From positions 186,001-250,000 of the forward strand of contig NZ_VUMI01000002.1 of the NCBI RefSeq assembly GCF_009696275.1: a stretch of 64,000 nucleotides of DNA, in the 5' to 3' direction. The notes below the pieces were generated by a model. The model had not been told where the DNA came from. It worked only from the letters and a program-made list of their open reading frames with translations, and made no database searches. A program made the position numbers and the translations under genes. Source of the DNA: Eisenbergiella porci (GTDB lineage: Bacteria > Bacillota > Clostridia > Lachnospirales > Lachnospiraceae). Shown one piece after another: positions 36,790-46,103 of this stretch. Every line of letters starts with the position of its first letter. The first letter of the stretch is position 1.

Positions 36790-38016
36790 ATGGAAACCAA
36801 TGTTGCCACCCGCGGCGGCTCCGTGCTGAAAAGCTACCGCCACACCCTGTATGCAAGCTATCTGGGCTATATCACCCAGGCTATCGTCAACAACTTTGTA
36901 CCGCTGCTTTTTACCACCTTTATCGCGTCCTACGGGATTTCCCTGGAAAAAATAACACTGCTGGTCACCATTAATTTCGGCATCCAGCTGGTGGTGGACT
37001 TCCTGTCCGCGCGCTTTGTGGACAAAATAGGCTATAAGGTATCCGTCGTAGCCGCCCATGTGCTGGCGGCTGCGGGCCTGGCGGGCTTAGGAATCCTGCC
37101 GGATCTGCTGCCGGACCCTTACGTGGGCATGCTGATATCCATTTTCTTTTACGCCATCGGCGGCGGCCTGATAGAGGTACTGATCAGCCCTATCGTGGAG
37201 GCCTGCCCCTTTGACCAGAAATCGGCGGCAATGAGCCTGCTGCATTCCTTCTACTGCTGGGGCCATGTGGCGGTAATCCTGATTTCCACGCTGTTTTTCG
37301 CGCTGGCCGGTATACATAACTGGAGAATCCTTAGCTTTATCTGGGCGTTGGTGCCGCTGCTGAATGCGGTATATTTCTGCCTTGTGCCGGTGCGTTCCCT
37401 GAATGAGGACGGACAGGGAATGTCCGTAAAGGAGCTGCTTTCCGGCAAGCTGTTCTGGATTTTTGCCATTACCATGGTGTGCGCAGGGGCATCGGAGCAG
37501 GCAATGAGCCAGTGGGCTTCCGCCTTTGCGGAAACAGGCCTGAAGGTATCCAAAACAATAGGGGATATGGCGGGCCCGTGCATGTTCGCCATCCTGATGG
37601 GAACCTCCCGCGCCTTTTATGCAAAATTCAGTGAGAAAATCAATCTCATCGCCTTCATGACGGCAAGCAGCCTGCTGTGCGTGGCCAGTTATCTTTTGTC
37701 TTCCCTGTCCCCCATTCCGCTGCTTTCCCTGGCAGGCTGCGGGCTCTGCGGCCTTTCGGTAGGCATCATGTGGCCGGGCACCTTCAGCCTGGCGGCGGAA
37801 AAATGTCCCAGAGGCGGCACCGCCATGTTCGCCTTTTTTGCCCTGGCAGGCGATCTGGGCTGTTCCTCCGGGCCGACTCTGGTGGGAATGGTTTCCGATG
37901 CCTTTGACGGCAGGCTCACGGCGGGCCTGTTTGCGGCCATCGTATTTCCCATTGTGCTGCTGCTGGGCCTGCAGCTGTGCAGAAGGGTCACTGAAAAAAG
38001 AAAAGAAGCCGTATAG
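36790..38016 (+). CDS. MFS transporter
   Basis: The 408-residue protein has twelve predicted membrane helices and the MFS loop motif DFLSARFVDKIGYK (between helices 2 and 3). It resembles the FucP/LacY-distant 'sugar MFS' groups of gut Firmicutes, but the substrate cannot be read. The start follows GAGGAG. It is divergent from an AraC regulator and 80 bp before an FAD/Rieske enzyme. Sialidase and acetylesterase genes further on raise the possibility that it carries a sialic acid or a related sugar. Confidence 0.85.
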   Translation: METNVATRGGSVLKSYRHTLYASYLGYITQAIVNNFVPLLFTTFIASYGISLEKITLLVTINFGIQLVVDFLSARFVDKIGYKVSVVAAHVLAAAGLAGLGILPDLLPDPYVGMLISIFFYAIGGGLIEVLISPIVEACPFDQKSAAMSLLHSFYCWGHVAVILISTLFFALAGIHNWRILSFIWALVPLLNAVYFCLVPVRSLNEDGQGMSVKELLSGKLFWIFAITMVCAGASEQAMSQWASAFAETGLKVSKTIGDMAGPCMFAILMGTSRAFYAKFSEKINLIAFMTASSLLCVASYLLSSLSPIPLLSLAGCGLCGLSVGIMWPGTFSLAAEKCPRGGTAMFAFFALAGDLGCSSGPTLVGMVSDAFDGRLTAGLFAAIVFPIVLLLGLQLCRRVTEKRKEAV

Positions 38017-38096
38017 AATTCATCGGCGCTGCCCACACTATGCATAACAGGAACATAGCAGAACTGCCCGAAGCTGGCGGATAAGAGGTGTGCGGC

Positions 38097-39548
38097 ATGG
38101 ATTCTATCTGGAGAAAAATAACTCATAACCCGGAAAGGCTGGCGCTTTCCGGTCATATTCAAACGGAAGCGGCGGTGATAGGCGGCGGGATGGCAGGCAT
38201 CCTGACCGCCTTTTTCCTGCAGGAAGCAGGGGTGAAAACAATCGTGCTGGAGGCAGGGCATGTGGGCGAGGGGCAGACAGGAAGCACCACCGCCAAAATC
38301 ACGGCACAGCACGGTCTGATTTATGACGGCCTGATCCACAGCCAGGGAAAGGAAAAGGCGGCGCTTTATGCCCGGGCAAACAGCAGGGCGGTAGAGGATT
38401 ACCGCAGCCTGGTGCAAAGCCGGAACATACAGTGCCGGTGGCTGGACTGCCCGGCGTACCTGTATACCCGCTGTAAACGGGATGTTGTGGAAAATGAGGT
38501 GCGCGCCTGTGACGAACTGGGACTTCCGGTTACCTTTGTAACGGATACCCAGCTGCCGTTCCCGGTGGCGGGCGCGGCAAAAATGGAAGGGCAGGCCTGC
38601 TTTTCCCCGCTGGAATTTCTTTTTAACATCGCAGGCGAACTGACGGTTTATGAAAACACGGAGGTGAAGCGTGTGGAAGGGAAAGTGATTACCACGGCAG
38701 GCGGCGATGTGACGGCGGAACATATTGTTTTTGCCGGACATTTCCCTTTTATTAACCGGCCCGGCTATTATTTTGCCAGGATGCATCAGGACAGAAGCTA
38801 CTGCCTTGCTCTGTCCGGCGCAGGTCATATGGAAGGCATGTATTACGGCATGGACGAGGGAGATTACTCCTTCCGCGGCCTTCGCCTGGAGGATAAGGAT
38901 CTGGTGATCCTCGGCGGCTGCAATCACCGTACGGGGGCGAATGAGGGAGGCAGATACGAACGCCTGCGAAACAGCGCCCGCAGCTACTGGCCGGACTGCA
39001 AAGAGGAGGCGGCCTGGTCGGCCCAGGACTGCATGACACTGGACGCGGTCCCCTATATTGGCCGTTTCTCCCCGGCAGCGCCCGGCTGGTACGTGGCCAC
39101 GGGCTTCGGCAAATGGGGCATGAGCCATTCCATGGTGGCGGCGCGGCTGCTGACCGATCTGATTACCGGAAAGGAAAATCCCGCAAAGGAGGTGTTCACG
39201 CCCTCCAGGTTCGGCTGGGATGCGGCGGAAAGCCTGGCGAAGCAGGCAGGCTGTACCATAAAGGGCTATGTGGGGAAACGTAATGCGACGGGCGGCGAGC
39301 ATCTGGAGGATCTCAGGCCGGGCGAGGGCCATCTGGTGGAATACGGCAACGGAAAAATCGGCGCATACCGGGATGAATCGGGCACACTGCACCTGGTGTC
39401 AGCCCGCTGCCCCCACCTGGGCTGCGAGCTGACCTGGAACCCGGACGAAAAAAGCTGGGACTGCCCCTGCCACGGCTCCCGGTTTGATTATGAAGGTAAG
39501 GTGCTGGACGGCCCCGCCCAGGAGAATATCGGCTTGCGGTGGGAATAA
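38097..39548 (+). CDS. FAD-dependent oxidoreductase fused to a Rieske [2Fe-2S] domain
   Basis: The 483-residue cytosolic protein begins with a DAO-type FAD fold (AAVIGGGMAGILTAFFLQEAG; GxGxxG dinucleotide site, about 27-32). It ends in a Rieske domain with ligands in CPHLGC and CPCHGSRF (about 435-465). The same domain order is found in Bacillus YhfW. It probably oxidises an amine- or hydroxy-acid-like substrate and passes electrons through the Rieske centre. ATG 38097 follows AAGAGG at 8 nt; an in-frame GTG at 38088 overlaps that site. It sits between MFS and sialidase genes on the same strand. Confidence 0.85.
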   Translation: MDSIWRKITHNPERLALSGHIQTEAAVIGGGMAGILTAFFLQEAGVKTIVLEAGHVGEGQTGSTTAKITAQHGLIYDGLIHSQGKEKAALYARANSRAVEDYRSLVQSRNIQCRWLDCPAYLYTRCKRDVVENEVRACDELGLPVTFVTDTQLPFPVAGAAKMEGQACFSPLEFLFNIAGELTVYENTEVKRVEGKVITTAGGDVTAEHIVFAGHFPFINRPGYYFARMHQDRSYCLALSGAGHMEGMYYGMDEGDYSFRGLRLEDKDLVILGGCNHRTGANEGGRYERLRNSARSYWPDCKEEAAWSAQDCMTLDAVPYIGRFSPAAPGWYVATGFGKWGMSHSMVAARLLTDLITGKENPAKEVFTPSRFGWDAAESLAKQAGCTIKGYVGKRNATGGEHLEDLRPGEGHLVEYGNGKIGAYRDESGTLHLVSARCPHLGCELTWNPDEKSWDCPCHGSRFDYEGKVLDGPAQENIGLRWE

Positions 39549-39563
39549 AGTGCATAATGAAGG

Positions 39564-39602
39564 AAAACGCCTGTTCCGTTGATTCGGAAGGGCGTTTTTT
39601 AT
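39564..39602 (+). terminator. Terminator after the FAD/Rieske gene
   Basis: AAAACGCC-tg-TTCC pairs with GGAA-g-GGCGTTTT (39564-39598) with a small bulge and is followed by TTTA. It separates the MFS/oxidoreductase pair from the sialidase unit. Confidence 0.75.
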
Positions 39603-39779
39603 TTCATGGGCAACGGGCCAGGCAGACATGCCATGAGTATTTGATTTTTTTAACAGCCAGCCATGAAATCAGTGTACGGTTATGTAAATCTTTATGAAAG
39701 TAAAAACAGAATGAAGCCCTGCCATTGCTATGCGGCCGTTCCCATGGCAGACTGGTGGAAAAGGGAAAGGAGAACACAG

Positions 39780-41471
39780 ATGGGAAAACCGTGGAAAAGT
39801 AAAAATAAACCGCTGTTCGTGAGTACGGACGGCAGCAGGCTGAAAATCCCGGAGCTGGCGGGAAGGGAGGAGGAGCTGGGAGATCTGAAGGGATGCCGGA
39901 TCCCTTCCCTGATCAGCGTCCAGGCACCGGAGGGAGAGGTGATCATCGCCGCCGCGGATGTGGGAAACGAAGGGGCGGACTGGGGCTGGCTTGGCTTCGG
40001 TGTGAGAAGGAGCCTGGACAGCGGACGGAGCTTTGGAAAGCTTCAGCGGGTAATCACGCTGCAGGCCCATCATGCGCCGCAGGATTTTTATGACTGGCAT
40101 TCGCCTTTTGTCATCGATCCCTGCATGGTGCAGGCGGAGGACGGGACCGTAATAGCGGTTATGGATATGTTCCCCGAAAGCATGGGCTTCTGGAAAAGGG
40201 AGTGGCTGGAGGAAAATGCCTTTATGGAAATCGATGGGAAAAGCCGTCTCATGCTCTTTGACGGCGATACCCGCGTGGGTGACCGGCCGGAGGCACAGAA
40301 GGGGAACTGCTATACCGTCAGGGAGCAGGGCTGGGTTTATGATCCCGAGGGCCGCAGAACCCGATATTACATGCCGCAGAAGCATTCTGCGTCCCACGGC
40401 TTCCAGACGCTGGGGGATTTATATTATGCGGTGGGAGAAGCGGATTATCTGGACAGGGAGCCTCCGCTGATCCCGGAAAAACCGGGAGAGGGAGAGGATA
40501 TATACGTGGGTAATGTGTATTTAAGCTGGAATAAGCCCTCATTTCCCCAGGGGACGCCGGAATTTGTCAGGAAACGCATGGCCGGCCCGGGGGAGCAGGC
40601 CCCCTCCGGCTACAGAGTGCTGGAAACGGATCCCGCCCCCCTTGTGGCGGCCGCTGCCATGCATTTGTGGATGACAATCAGCCGGGACGGCGGAGAGCAC
40701 TGGGAGCAGCCCGTGGATCTGACGCCAATGGTAAAGAGGGATGGGGAGGGTGTTTTCCTGGGGACAGGCCCTGGGGCGGGGATCAGGCTTTCCAGGCAAA
40801 AGGATCCCCGGAAAAACAATAGAATCCTGATTCCGGTGTACCAAAGCTGCAAAAGCGAAAACAGCGCTTCCGTAATATACAGCGATGACAACGGAATTAC
40901 CTGGCGCCGCAGTGAGAAAAATATGTACAACTGCGATGAAGTGCAGGCGGCAGAGCTTTCCGATGGAACAATACTGAGCTTCGGCAGGCCCCGCCGTCCG
41001 GGGTATACCCCGGTTTCCTACAGCCGGGACGGCGGTGAACACTGGGTGGAAGGAAAGGCAACGCGGCTTTTCGTGCAGTCCTGCCAGAAATCCCTGATTG
41101 CCCTTCCCGTGGATGAGGGAACGGAAGAAAATTTTCCCTGGAGGTATCCGGAGGGAATGCAGAAGGGCAGACAGTATGTGCTCTGTTCCTACCCCTCGGG
41201 GGAAAACAACAGAGAGGATATCAGAAGAACGGACGGAACCATATCGCTGGGAGAAGTGGGAGAGGACTGTCAAATCACCTGGAAGGCCCATAAAAAAATA
41301 AGGCTGGAGGGAACCTGGAAAACAGCGGAGGATCCCATTTTCACCAATATTTTTTCCTATTCCTGCATGTGCGTCCAGGAAAACGGCAGCATCGGCCTGC
41401 TGTATGAAGCGCTGCCCAACAACTGCCTGTGCTATACACAGTTTAATCTGGACTGGCTGCTGGAAAAATGA
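39780..41471 (+). CDS. Cytoplasmic GH33-type sialidase-like protein
   Basis: The 563-residue protein is a six-bladed beta-propeller glycosidase with several Asp boxes: SLDSGRSF (78-85), SRDGGEHW, SDDNGITW and SRDGGEHW. An Arg in GCRIPS (Arg40) matches the first Arg of the sialidase triad, and DEVQAAEL supplies the Glu that usually assists the nucleophile. There is no signal peptide or anchor, so it acts inside the cell on imported sugars. ATG 39780 follows AAAGGAG at 7 nt. An acetylesterase follows at once. Some Asp-box proteins are not sialidases, so the exact substrate is open. Confidence 0.75.
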   Translation: MGKPWKSKNKPLFVSTDGSRLKIPELAGREEELGDLKGCRIPSLISVQAPEGEVIIAAADVGNEGADWGWLGFGVRRSLDSGRSFGKLQRVITLQAHHAPQDFYDWHSPFVIDPCMVQAEDGTVIAVMDMFPESMGFWKREWLEENAFMEIDGKSRLMLFDGDTRVGDRPEAQKGNCYTVREQGWVYDPEGRRTRYYMPQKHSASHGFQTLGDLYYAVGEADYLDREPPLIPEKPGEGEDIYVGNVYLSWNKPSFPQGTPEFVRKRMAGPGEQAPSGYRVLETDPAPLVAAAAMHLWMTISRDGGEHWEQPVDLTPMVKRDGEGVFLGTGPGAGIRLSRQKDPRKNNRILIPVYQSCKSENSASVIYSDDNGITWRRSEKNMYNCDEVQAAELSDGTILSFGRPRRPGYTPVSYSRDGGEHWVEGKATRLFVQSCQKSLIALPVDEGTEENFPWRYPEGMQKGRQYVLCSYPSGENNREDIRRTDGTISLGEVGEDCQITWKAHKKIRLEGTWKTAEDPIFTNIFSYSCMCVQENGSIGLLYEALPNNCLCYTQFNLDWLLEK

Positions 41472-41493
41472 GGACAAATCTGCCGGATTGTTT

Positions 41494-41499
41494 TATAAT
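41494..41499 (+). promoter_or_regulatory. Possible -10 box before the acetylesterase gene
   Basis: TATAAT lies 47 nt before ATG 41546, with a weak -35 (GGACAA, 17 nt upstream). It would allow separate expression of the second gene of the pair. Confidence 0.3.
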
Positions 41500-41545
41500 G
41501 GTTTTTAAAAACAGATCATTACATTGCAGGAGGCGTTAAAAGGAA

Positions 41546-43111
41546 ATGGAGCAGTTGAAAACAGGTATTTTATTTCAGGACGGATGTGTTCTGCAGCGGC
41601 AGAAGGAGATAGCTGTGTGGGGCGAAGGGCCGGAAGGGGAAGAGGTGACGGTTGCGCTTGCCGGCAATAGGGCCGTCTGCCGTGTGGAGAACGGAAGCTG
41701 GCGCTGTACGCTGCCGCCGATGGAGGCCGCGGAAGGGCTGTGCATGGAAATCACCTGCCAGAAAGAGACGCTTTCCATCGGGGATGTTTCGGTGGGAGAG
41801 GTATGGATCGCAGGAGGACAGTCCAATATGGAATTTTTCCTGTGCTATGACGCACAGTGGGCGGACATGCAGTGCGCGGCGCATGAAAACAAAAACCCCC
41901 GCATTCATATGTTCAATGTGCCCCGTCTGGCATTTCCCGGACATGATAAGGATGTGTCGGAGTGCGGCTATTGGTTTGAGGAAGAGGATGACGCATGGCC
42001 GTATTTCAGCGCGCCCGGATATTCCTTTGCCAGGAGCCTGCAGCCTGTGCTGGGTGTGCCTGTGGGAATCATCGGCTGCAACTGGGGCGGCACCAGCGCT
42101 TCCACCTGGCTGGAGGAGAGCTGGCTTAAGGAAGCGCCTCTGGATGTGTATCTGAAGGAATATGAGGCATCCGTGGCGGGTAAGGATCCGGAGGAGCTGA
42201 AAGCGGCTTCGGTAAAGGCCTTTGCCCTGGAGGACTCCATGGAGCATCGGAGGGAGTGGGCCGGCGTGATGTACGGAATCGGCCTGGAAGAACAAAAAGA
42301 GTGGATGAAAAGGCCGGCAGGCCCGGAAAATCCCATGGGCCCTTACAACGTGGGACGCCCCGGCGGCCTGTATCATCAGATGCTGGAAAAAATCATCCCT
42401 TTCTCAGCGAGGGGTGTTCTCTGGTATCAGGGGGAATCGGACGAAGGCCATGCGGAAATTTATGACCGGCTGTTTACGGCTATGATCCGCTGTTGGAGAA
42501 AGAGCTTCGGACAGGAGCTGCCCTTCTTGTATGTACAGCTTGCACCCTATGGCTGGTGGCTGGGGGGCACCGGGGAGAAGTATCCCGAGCTTCGCCACAG
42601 ACAGGAAATGGTGGGCGAGAGCGTGCCCGGGGCATATATGGCCTCCATTATGGATCTGGGAATGTATGAGGATATCCATCCCAAGCATAAAAAAGAAGTG
42701 GGGGAACGTCTGGCGCTGCTGGCACGGGGAAAGGTGTACGGCGAGCCGGTTTTGTGTGAACCTCCGGCTCTGAACGGGGCAGAGCGGACGCAGGAGGGCA
42801 TTGCCCTGCATTTTGCCAATACAGGTATCGGCCTGTGGGAGATGGAAGGACAGCCGGAAAACGAGGCGGAGGCGGAACGGCCCTCTCCGCTGACCGGACC
42901 GGAACAGATGAAGGATGGATTTGTGGTGAGCCAGGAGGGCAGGCTGCTGGAAATCAGGGAGATTGATTTGCGCGAGGATACGGTGGTGCATCGGACAGAG
43001 CCGCTGTCCGATGCAAAATGCCAGGTTTCCTTCGCCTGGGTGCCTTATATCAGAGTCAGATTTTATAATTCCGCCGATTTGCCCATGAAGCCCTTCATGT
43101 GTGAGGTATAG
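41546..43111 (+). CDS. Sialate O-acetylesterase-like SGNH hydrolase
   Basis: The 521-residue cytosolic protein is of the SASA family. It has the nucleophile motif AGGQSNMEF (Ser93), the oxyanion Asn/Gly blocks GCNWGG and WYQGESDEG, and the catalytic Asp-His in DIHPKHKKEVG. An N-terminal beta-sandwich (about 1-85) and a C-terminal one follow the usual layout. It should remove O-acetyl groups from sialic acids or other sugars, which makes sense next to a sialidase-like enzyme. The start is preceded by AGGAGG some distance upstream and by AAAAGG near the ATG. Confidence 0.85.
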   Translation: MEQLKTGILFQDGCVLQRQKEIAVWGEGPEGEEVTVALAGNRAVCRVENGSWRCTLPPMEAAEGLCMEITCQKETLSIGDVSVGEVWIAGGQSNMEFFLCYDAQWADMQCAAHENKNPRIHMFNVPRLAFPGHDKDVSECGYWFEEEDDAWPYFSAPGYSFARSLQPVLGVPVGIIGCNWGGTSASTWLEESWLKEAPLDVYLKEYEASVAGKDPEELKAASVKAFALEDSMEHRREWAGVMYGIGLEEQKEWMKRPAGPENPMGPYNVGRPGGLYHQMLEKIIPFSARGVLWYQGESDEGHAEIYDRLFTAMIRCWRKSFGQELPFLYVQLAPYGWWLGGTGEKYPELRHRQEMVGESVPGAYMASIMDLGMYEDIHPKHKKEVGERLALLARGKVYGEPVLCEPPALNGAERTQEGIALHFANTGIGLWEMEGQPENEAEAERPSPLTGPEQMKDGFVVSQEGRLLEIREIDLREDTVVHRTEPLSDAKCQVSFAWVPYIRVRFYNSADLPMKPFMCEV

Positions 43112-43147
43112 AAGCGGGAAGAACGGGAATCCTGAACCATAGGCAGG

Positions 43148-43248
43148 CAGGCGTTTCTTTGGGTAACGCCTGCCGGGAAGCGGTTCTTTGGCAGCCGCTT
43201 GCCGGGAAGCAGTTTTTTGGAAATTGTCTTTCCGAAAACAGCTGCTTC
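43148..43248. repeat. Three successive short hairpins with related sequence
   Basis: GCAGGCGTT/AACGCCTGC (43148-43173), AAGCGG/CCGCTT (43178-43200) and GAAGCAG/CTGCTTC (43206-43248) stand in a row. GCCGGGAAGC(G/A)GTT(C/T)TTTGG recurs, so this is a degenerate tandem repeat of about 30 nt in which each copy can fold. It lies between the acetylesterase and cyclase-like genes, just before a strong ribosome site. Confidence 0.55.
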
Positions 43249-43270
43249 TGAAAAAGAGACGGAGGTGCCT

Positions 43271-44161
43271 ATGGCAGGGAAAGGTTTTTTTAAAGGATGG
43301 TATTTCAAGCAGGAAAAAGGCAGCCGCGCGGCTGCCCTGATTCCTGCTTTTCATTTTCCGGCGGATGCTCCCGGATATGCTTCCGTGCAGGTGATTACGG
43401 AGGAAGCGGCCTGGAACTTTAATTTCCCGCTGGATGCGGTAAAGGTTTTCGGGAAGAAGGATACGATACAGATAGGGAACAATTATTTTTCTCCCCGGGG
43501 CATCCGGGTGTCCTTAAATAAAGAGGAAGACGGCCGGACCATAAAAATAGAGGGCCGGATCCGATACGCTGGTTTGGCGGCCCTGAAAAGTGATATTATG
43601 GGCCCCTTCCGCTATGTACCCTTCCTGCAGTGCCGCCACGGCGTGGTGAGCATGTGCCACAAGACAAGAGGAAGCTTAAAGGTCAATGGCGATACCTATA
43701 ATTTCCATGGAGGAAGAGGCTATATTGAAAAGGACTGGGGCTCTTCCTTCCCTTCCTATTATTTCTGGTGCCAGTCCGGCTGGTATGACAGGCAGGAATG
43801 CAGCCTCATGGTATCTGTGGCCGACATCCCCTTCCTGGGAGGCCATTTCCCGGGCTGCATCGCATTTGTTTATTACCGGGGGAAGGAATACCGGCTGGCA
43901 ACCTACCGCGGCGTGAGGATTCTGAAATTCTGTGAAAATGAAGTGCTGCTCCGCCAGGGAAAAATGATGCTGTCCATCCGGGTAAAACCAACGGAAGGAC
44001 AGCATCTGAAAGCGCCGGTCCAGGGTTCAATGAACCGATTTATCAAGGAAAACCTGGTATGCACCGTATGGTGCCGGTTCTGGCTGGACGGAAAGCTTAT
44101 ATTTGATCATTTGGGTATGGGCAGCGCGGAATTTGATACCGGAACGAACCGGCTGCGTTAG
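43271..44161 (+). CDS. Tocopherol-cyclase-like (PF14249) protein
   Basis: The 296-residue soluble protein starts with GKGFFKGWYFKQEK and later has RGYIEKDWGSSFPSYYFWCQ, both typical of the tocopherol-cyclase-like family spread through Firmicutes. The bacterial members have a lipocalin/carotenoid-oxygenase-like beta fold and no proven reaction; tocopherol synthesis is not expected here. ATG 43271 follows GGAGGTG; an in-frame start at 43199 lies inside the repeats. It is the last gene of the same-strand run after the acetylesterase. Confidence 0.8.
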   Translation: MAGKGFFKGWYFKQEKGSRAAALIPAFHFPADAPGYASVQVITEEAAWNFNFPLDAVKVFGKKDTIQIGNNYFSPRGIRVSLNKEEDGRTIKIEGRIRYAGLAALKSDIMGPFRYVPFLQCRHGVVSMCHKTRGSLKVNGDTYNFHGGRGYIEKDWGSSFPSYYFWCQSGWYDRQECSLMVSVADIPFLGGHFPGCIAFVYYRGKEYRLATYRGVRILKFCENEVLLRQGKMMLSIRVKPTEGQHLKAPVQGSMNRFIKENLVCTVWCRFWLDGKLIFDHLGMGSAEFDTGTNRLR

Positions 44162-44180
44162 GGCAATTTTTAAATACGCC

Positions 44181-44897
44181 TTATGAAACGGGTATTGCGG
44201 CACCGGCTATTTCCGCCGGGACGCCAAAGGCGTCATACATGTTATAGGTAATGACATAGTCCAGGCGGTTGGTAATATTTTGTATGCCGTCGTTTTTGCC
44301 GGGAATCACACCATGGATACTGATAAGAAGCATGGATGCGGCGTCAAAGGTATAGATTTGTGCAACATCATCTGAAGAAAGGGTATATTGGTACACCGTT
44401 CCATCAGTATAAACCGGAATTCCGGTCAGCCCGGGACTGGATATAAGCAAAGTGAAAGAATCCTGCATACTGAAACCGGTGACTCCCTGCTTGGCGCGAC
44501 GGGATTTTAACATCCACTGCAGATTGTTTTTGCTTGTATATTCTTTCATGATATTTCCCTCAAAGGCGGTGTACCTTTCCAGGCTTGCCGCTTCCGTATT
44601 TCCACCGGTGGTAGTGCTTTCTACAGCCTGATAGTATATACAGAAAGGATTGGCGGTCAGCTGGGTTGTTATACTATGGAAAAAATTCACCTGTGGGGTG
44701 AGGAAAAATGTCATTTCAATGGATTCCACACTTTCCACGTGATAGGAAGAATCGCCGGCCAGGGCTGTTTTTGACTGATCAACCAGCTGGGCAGCCGTAA
44801 ATGGCGCCTGCACCATCGGCGCAGCCGTCACAGTCAATGAACTCATGGTAAATAAGACAATACCCAACATAATCCCCTTCATTTTTTTGAACTTCAT
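44181..44897 (-). CDS. Secreted protein of unknown function (DUF6612-like)
   Basis: The 238-residue protein has a signal peptide (1 to about 26, ending TVTAAP) behind AAGGGGGA. The mature part resembles LolA/LppX-like lipid-carrier folds seen in Clostridia (repeated beta strands such as SSYHVESVESIEMTFFLT and QYTLSSDDVAQIYTFDAAS). No Cys follows the signal, so it is not a lipoprotein. It lies convergent to the cyclase-like gene and beside a decayed IS200-like element. I cannot assign a function. Confidence 0.65.
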   Translation of the reverse strand: MKFKKMKGIMLGIVLFTMSSLTVTAAPMVQAPFTAAQLVDQSKTALAGDSSYHVESVESIEMTFFLTPQVNFFHSITTQLTANPFCIYYQAVESTTTGGNTEAASLERYTAFEGNIMKEYTSKNNLQWMLKSRRAKQGVTGFSMQDSFTLLISSPGLTGIPVYTDGTVYQYTLSSDDVAQIYTFDAASMLLISIHGVIPGKNDGIQNITNRLDYVITYNMYDAFGVPAEIAGAAIPVS

Positions 44898-44920
44898 AAA
44901 ATCCCCCTTTTAATGTCTGT

Positions 44921-45400
44921 ATAAGGGGGTTAAATCCCTCGCCTTAAGGCGAAGCCTTTAGGTTAACCCCATAGCTTCAAGTTTAGTAAAAAGAAAAAAG
45001 AGAATACTAAATTTGAGGTGAAGATCTGATAAGACAAATATGCCAAACAAATGAAGTAGAAATATTGGCAGGGCATGTTGGAAAGGATTATATACATCTG
45101 TTAGTGTCAGCGCCACCCCATTTGTCAGCAAGTAAACTAATCCAGTATCTAAAGGGAACATCATCAAGGAAGTTACTGATGGAGTATAAGGAGCTGAATA
45201 AACAATTCTGGGGACAGCATCTGTGGGCAAGAGGATACTTTGTAGCAAGTAGTGGGAACGTAACAGATGAGGTGATAGCCGAATATATAAAAAATCAGGA
45301 TTTGGAAGAGAGAAGGAAAAACGATAACTTTGAGATAGGTCAACTTTAGGCGGCTTTAGCCGCTAGTCCGAACCTGCCGGCTTTAGCCGGCAGTGGTTCA
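44921..45400 (+). mobile_element. Decayed IS200/IS605-type insertion element
   Basis: A TnpA remnant lies between subterminal palindromes. The left side has GGGGTTAA/TTAACCCC around CGCCTTAAGGCG (44940-44951). The right side has GCGGCTTTAGCCGC (45350-45363) and CTGCCGG-ctttag-CCGGCAG (45374-45393), followed by a T-run. Hairpin ends without terminal inverted repeats and without target duplication are typical of the IS200 group. The exact borders are estimates. Confidence 0.75.
45017..45349 (+). pseudogene. Truncated Y1 transposase TnpA (IS200 type)
   Basis: The open stretch encodes about 110 residues that match the later two thirds of TnpA: EVEILAGHVGKDYIHLLVSAPPH, SKLIQYLKGTSSRKLL, QHLWARGYFVASSGNVTDEVIAEYIKNQD. 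About the first 45-50 residues are missing, and a TGA stands directly upstream (45014). The HUH metal site, normally H-x-H, reads Y-I-H, so the first His is also lost. The nucleophile Tyr in EYIKNQ remains. It cannot be active on its own. Confidence 0.8.
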
Positions 45401-45586
45401 GTTTTTTTCTGATACCTTATGCAGTACCAGAAATCTATAAAATAATTATATATAATTGTGTGGACAAATACAATCTGTTTCGGTTAAAAGAGAACTTACC
45501 CGGGCTCTGACACTTGGATTTCTTGTCAGTTTTCGTTTATAATGAAGTATCATTTAATCACAGAAAAAATCAGGAGGAACCCCACA

Positions 45587-46021
45587 ATGAACATACTTGT
45601 AAGCGCCTGTCTTCTTGGTGTGGACTGCCGGTATGACGGAACCGGCTGCCTGCTTCCTATATTGGAAGAATTAAAGGAAAGGCATCATCTGATACCGATC
45701 TGCCCGGAAGCCTTCGGAGGGCTTCCCACACCCCGTCCGCCGGCGGAAATTCTTGATGGGAAGGTAATCAATGCTGAGGGCGCGGACGTAACGCAGCAAT
45801 ATGAGAAGGGCGCGCGGGAAATTTTGAAGCTGGCCCGTTTATTTAACTGCGAAGCGGCAATTCTCAAAGAGCGCAGCCCGGCCTGTGGCTTCGGAAAAGT
45901 ACATAACGGCCTTTTTGACGGAGGGCTGGTGGAGGGAAACGGCGTGCTTGCCGGGCTCCTCAGCCAGGAAGGGCTTACAATTATCGGGGAAACGCAGACG
46001 GACAGGCTTGCACGCCTGTAG
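45587..46021 (+). CDS. DUF523 family protein
   Basis: A 144-residue cytosolic protein with the family's Cys-rich opening SACLLGVDCRYDG, then CPEAFGGLPTPRPPAEI and LKERSPACG. The conserved Cys residues suggest metal or Fe-S binding or thiol chemistry; the function of the family is not established. ATG 45587 follows CAGGAGG. It is monocistronic, with an AT-rich leader upstream. Confidence 0.85.
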   Translation: MNILVSACLLGVDCRYDGTGCLLPILEELKERHHLIPICPEAFGGLPTPRPPAEILDGKVINAEGADVTQQYEKGAREILKLARLFNCEAAILKERSPACGFGKVHNGLFDGGLVEGNGVLAGLLSQEGLTIIGETQTDRLARL

Positions 46022-46103
46022 CTGCTGCGGGACTTTCCAGGGCCATTAACATAGCACCTTAATGGTTACGCTTTTTTTGCGCTAAAAAATATAAAAAAAT
46101 CAT

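Noticed and set aside
36587-36829. An 80-codon + frame before the MFS gene
   Set aside because: It lacks a ribosome site, overlaps the MFS start in another frame and has no recognisable content.
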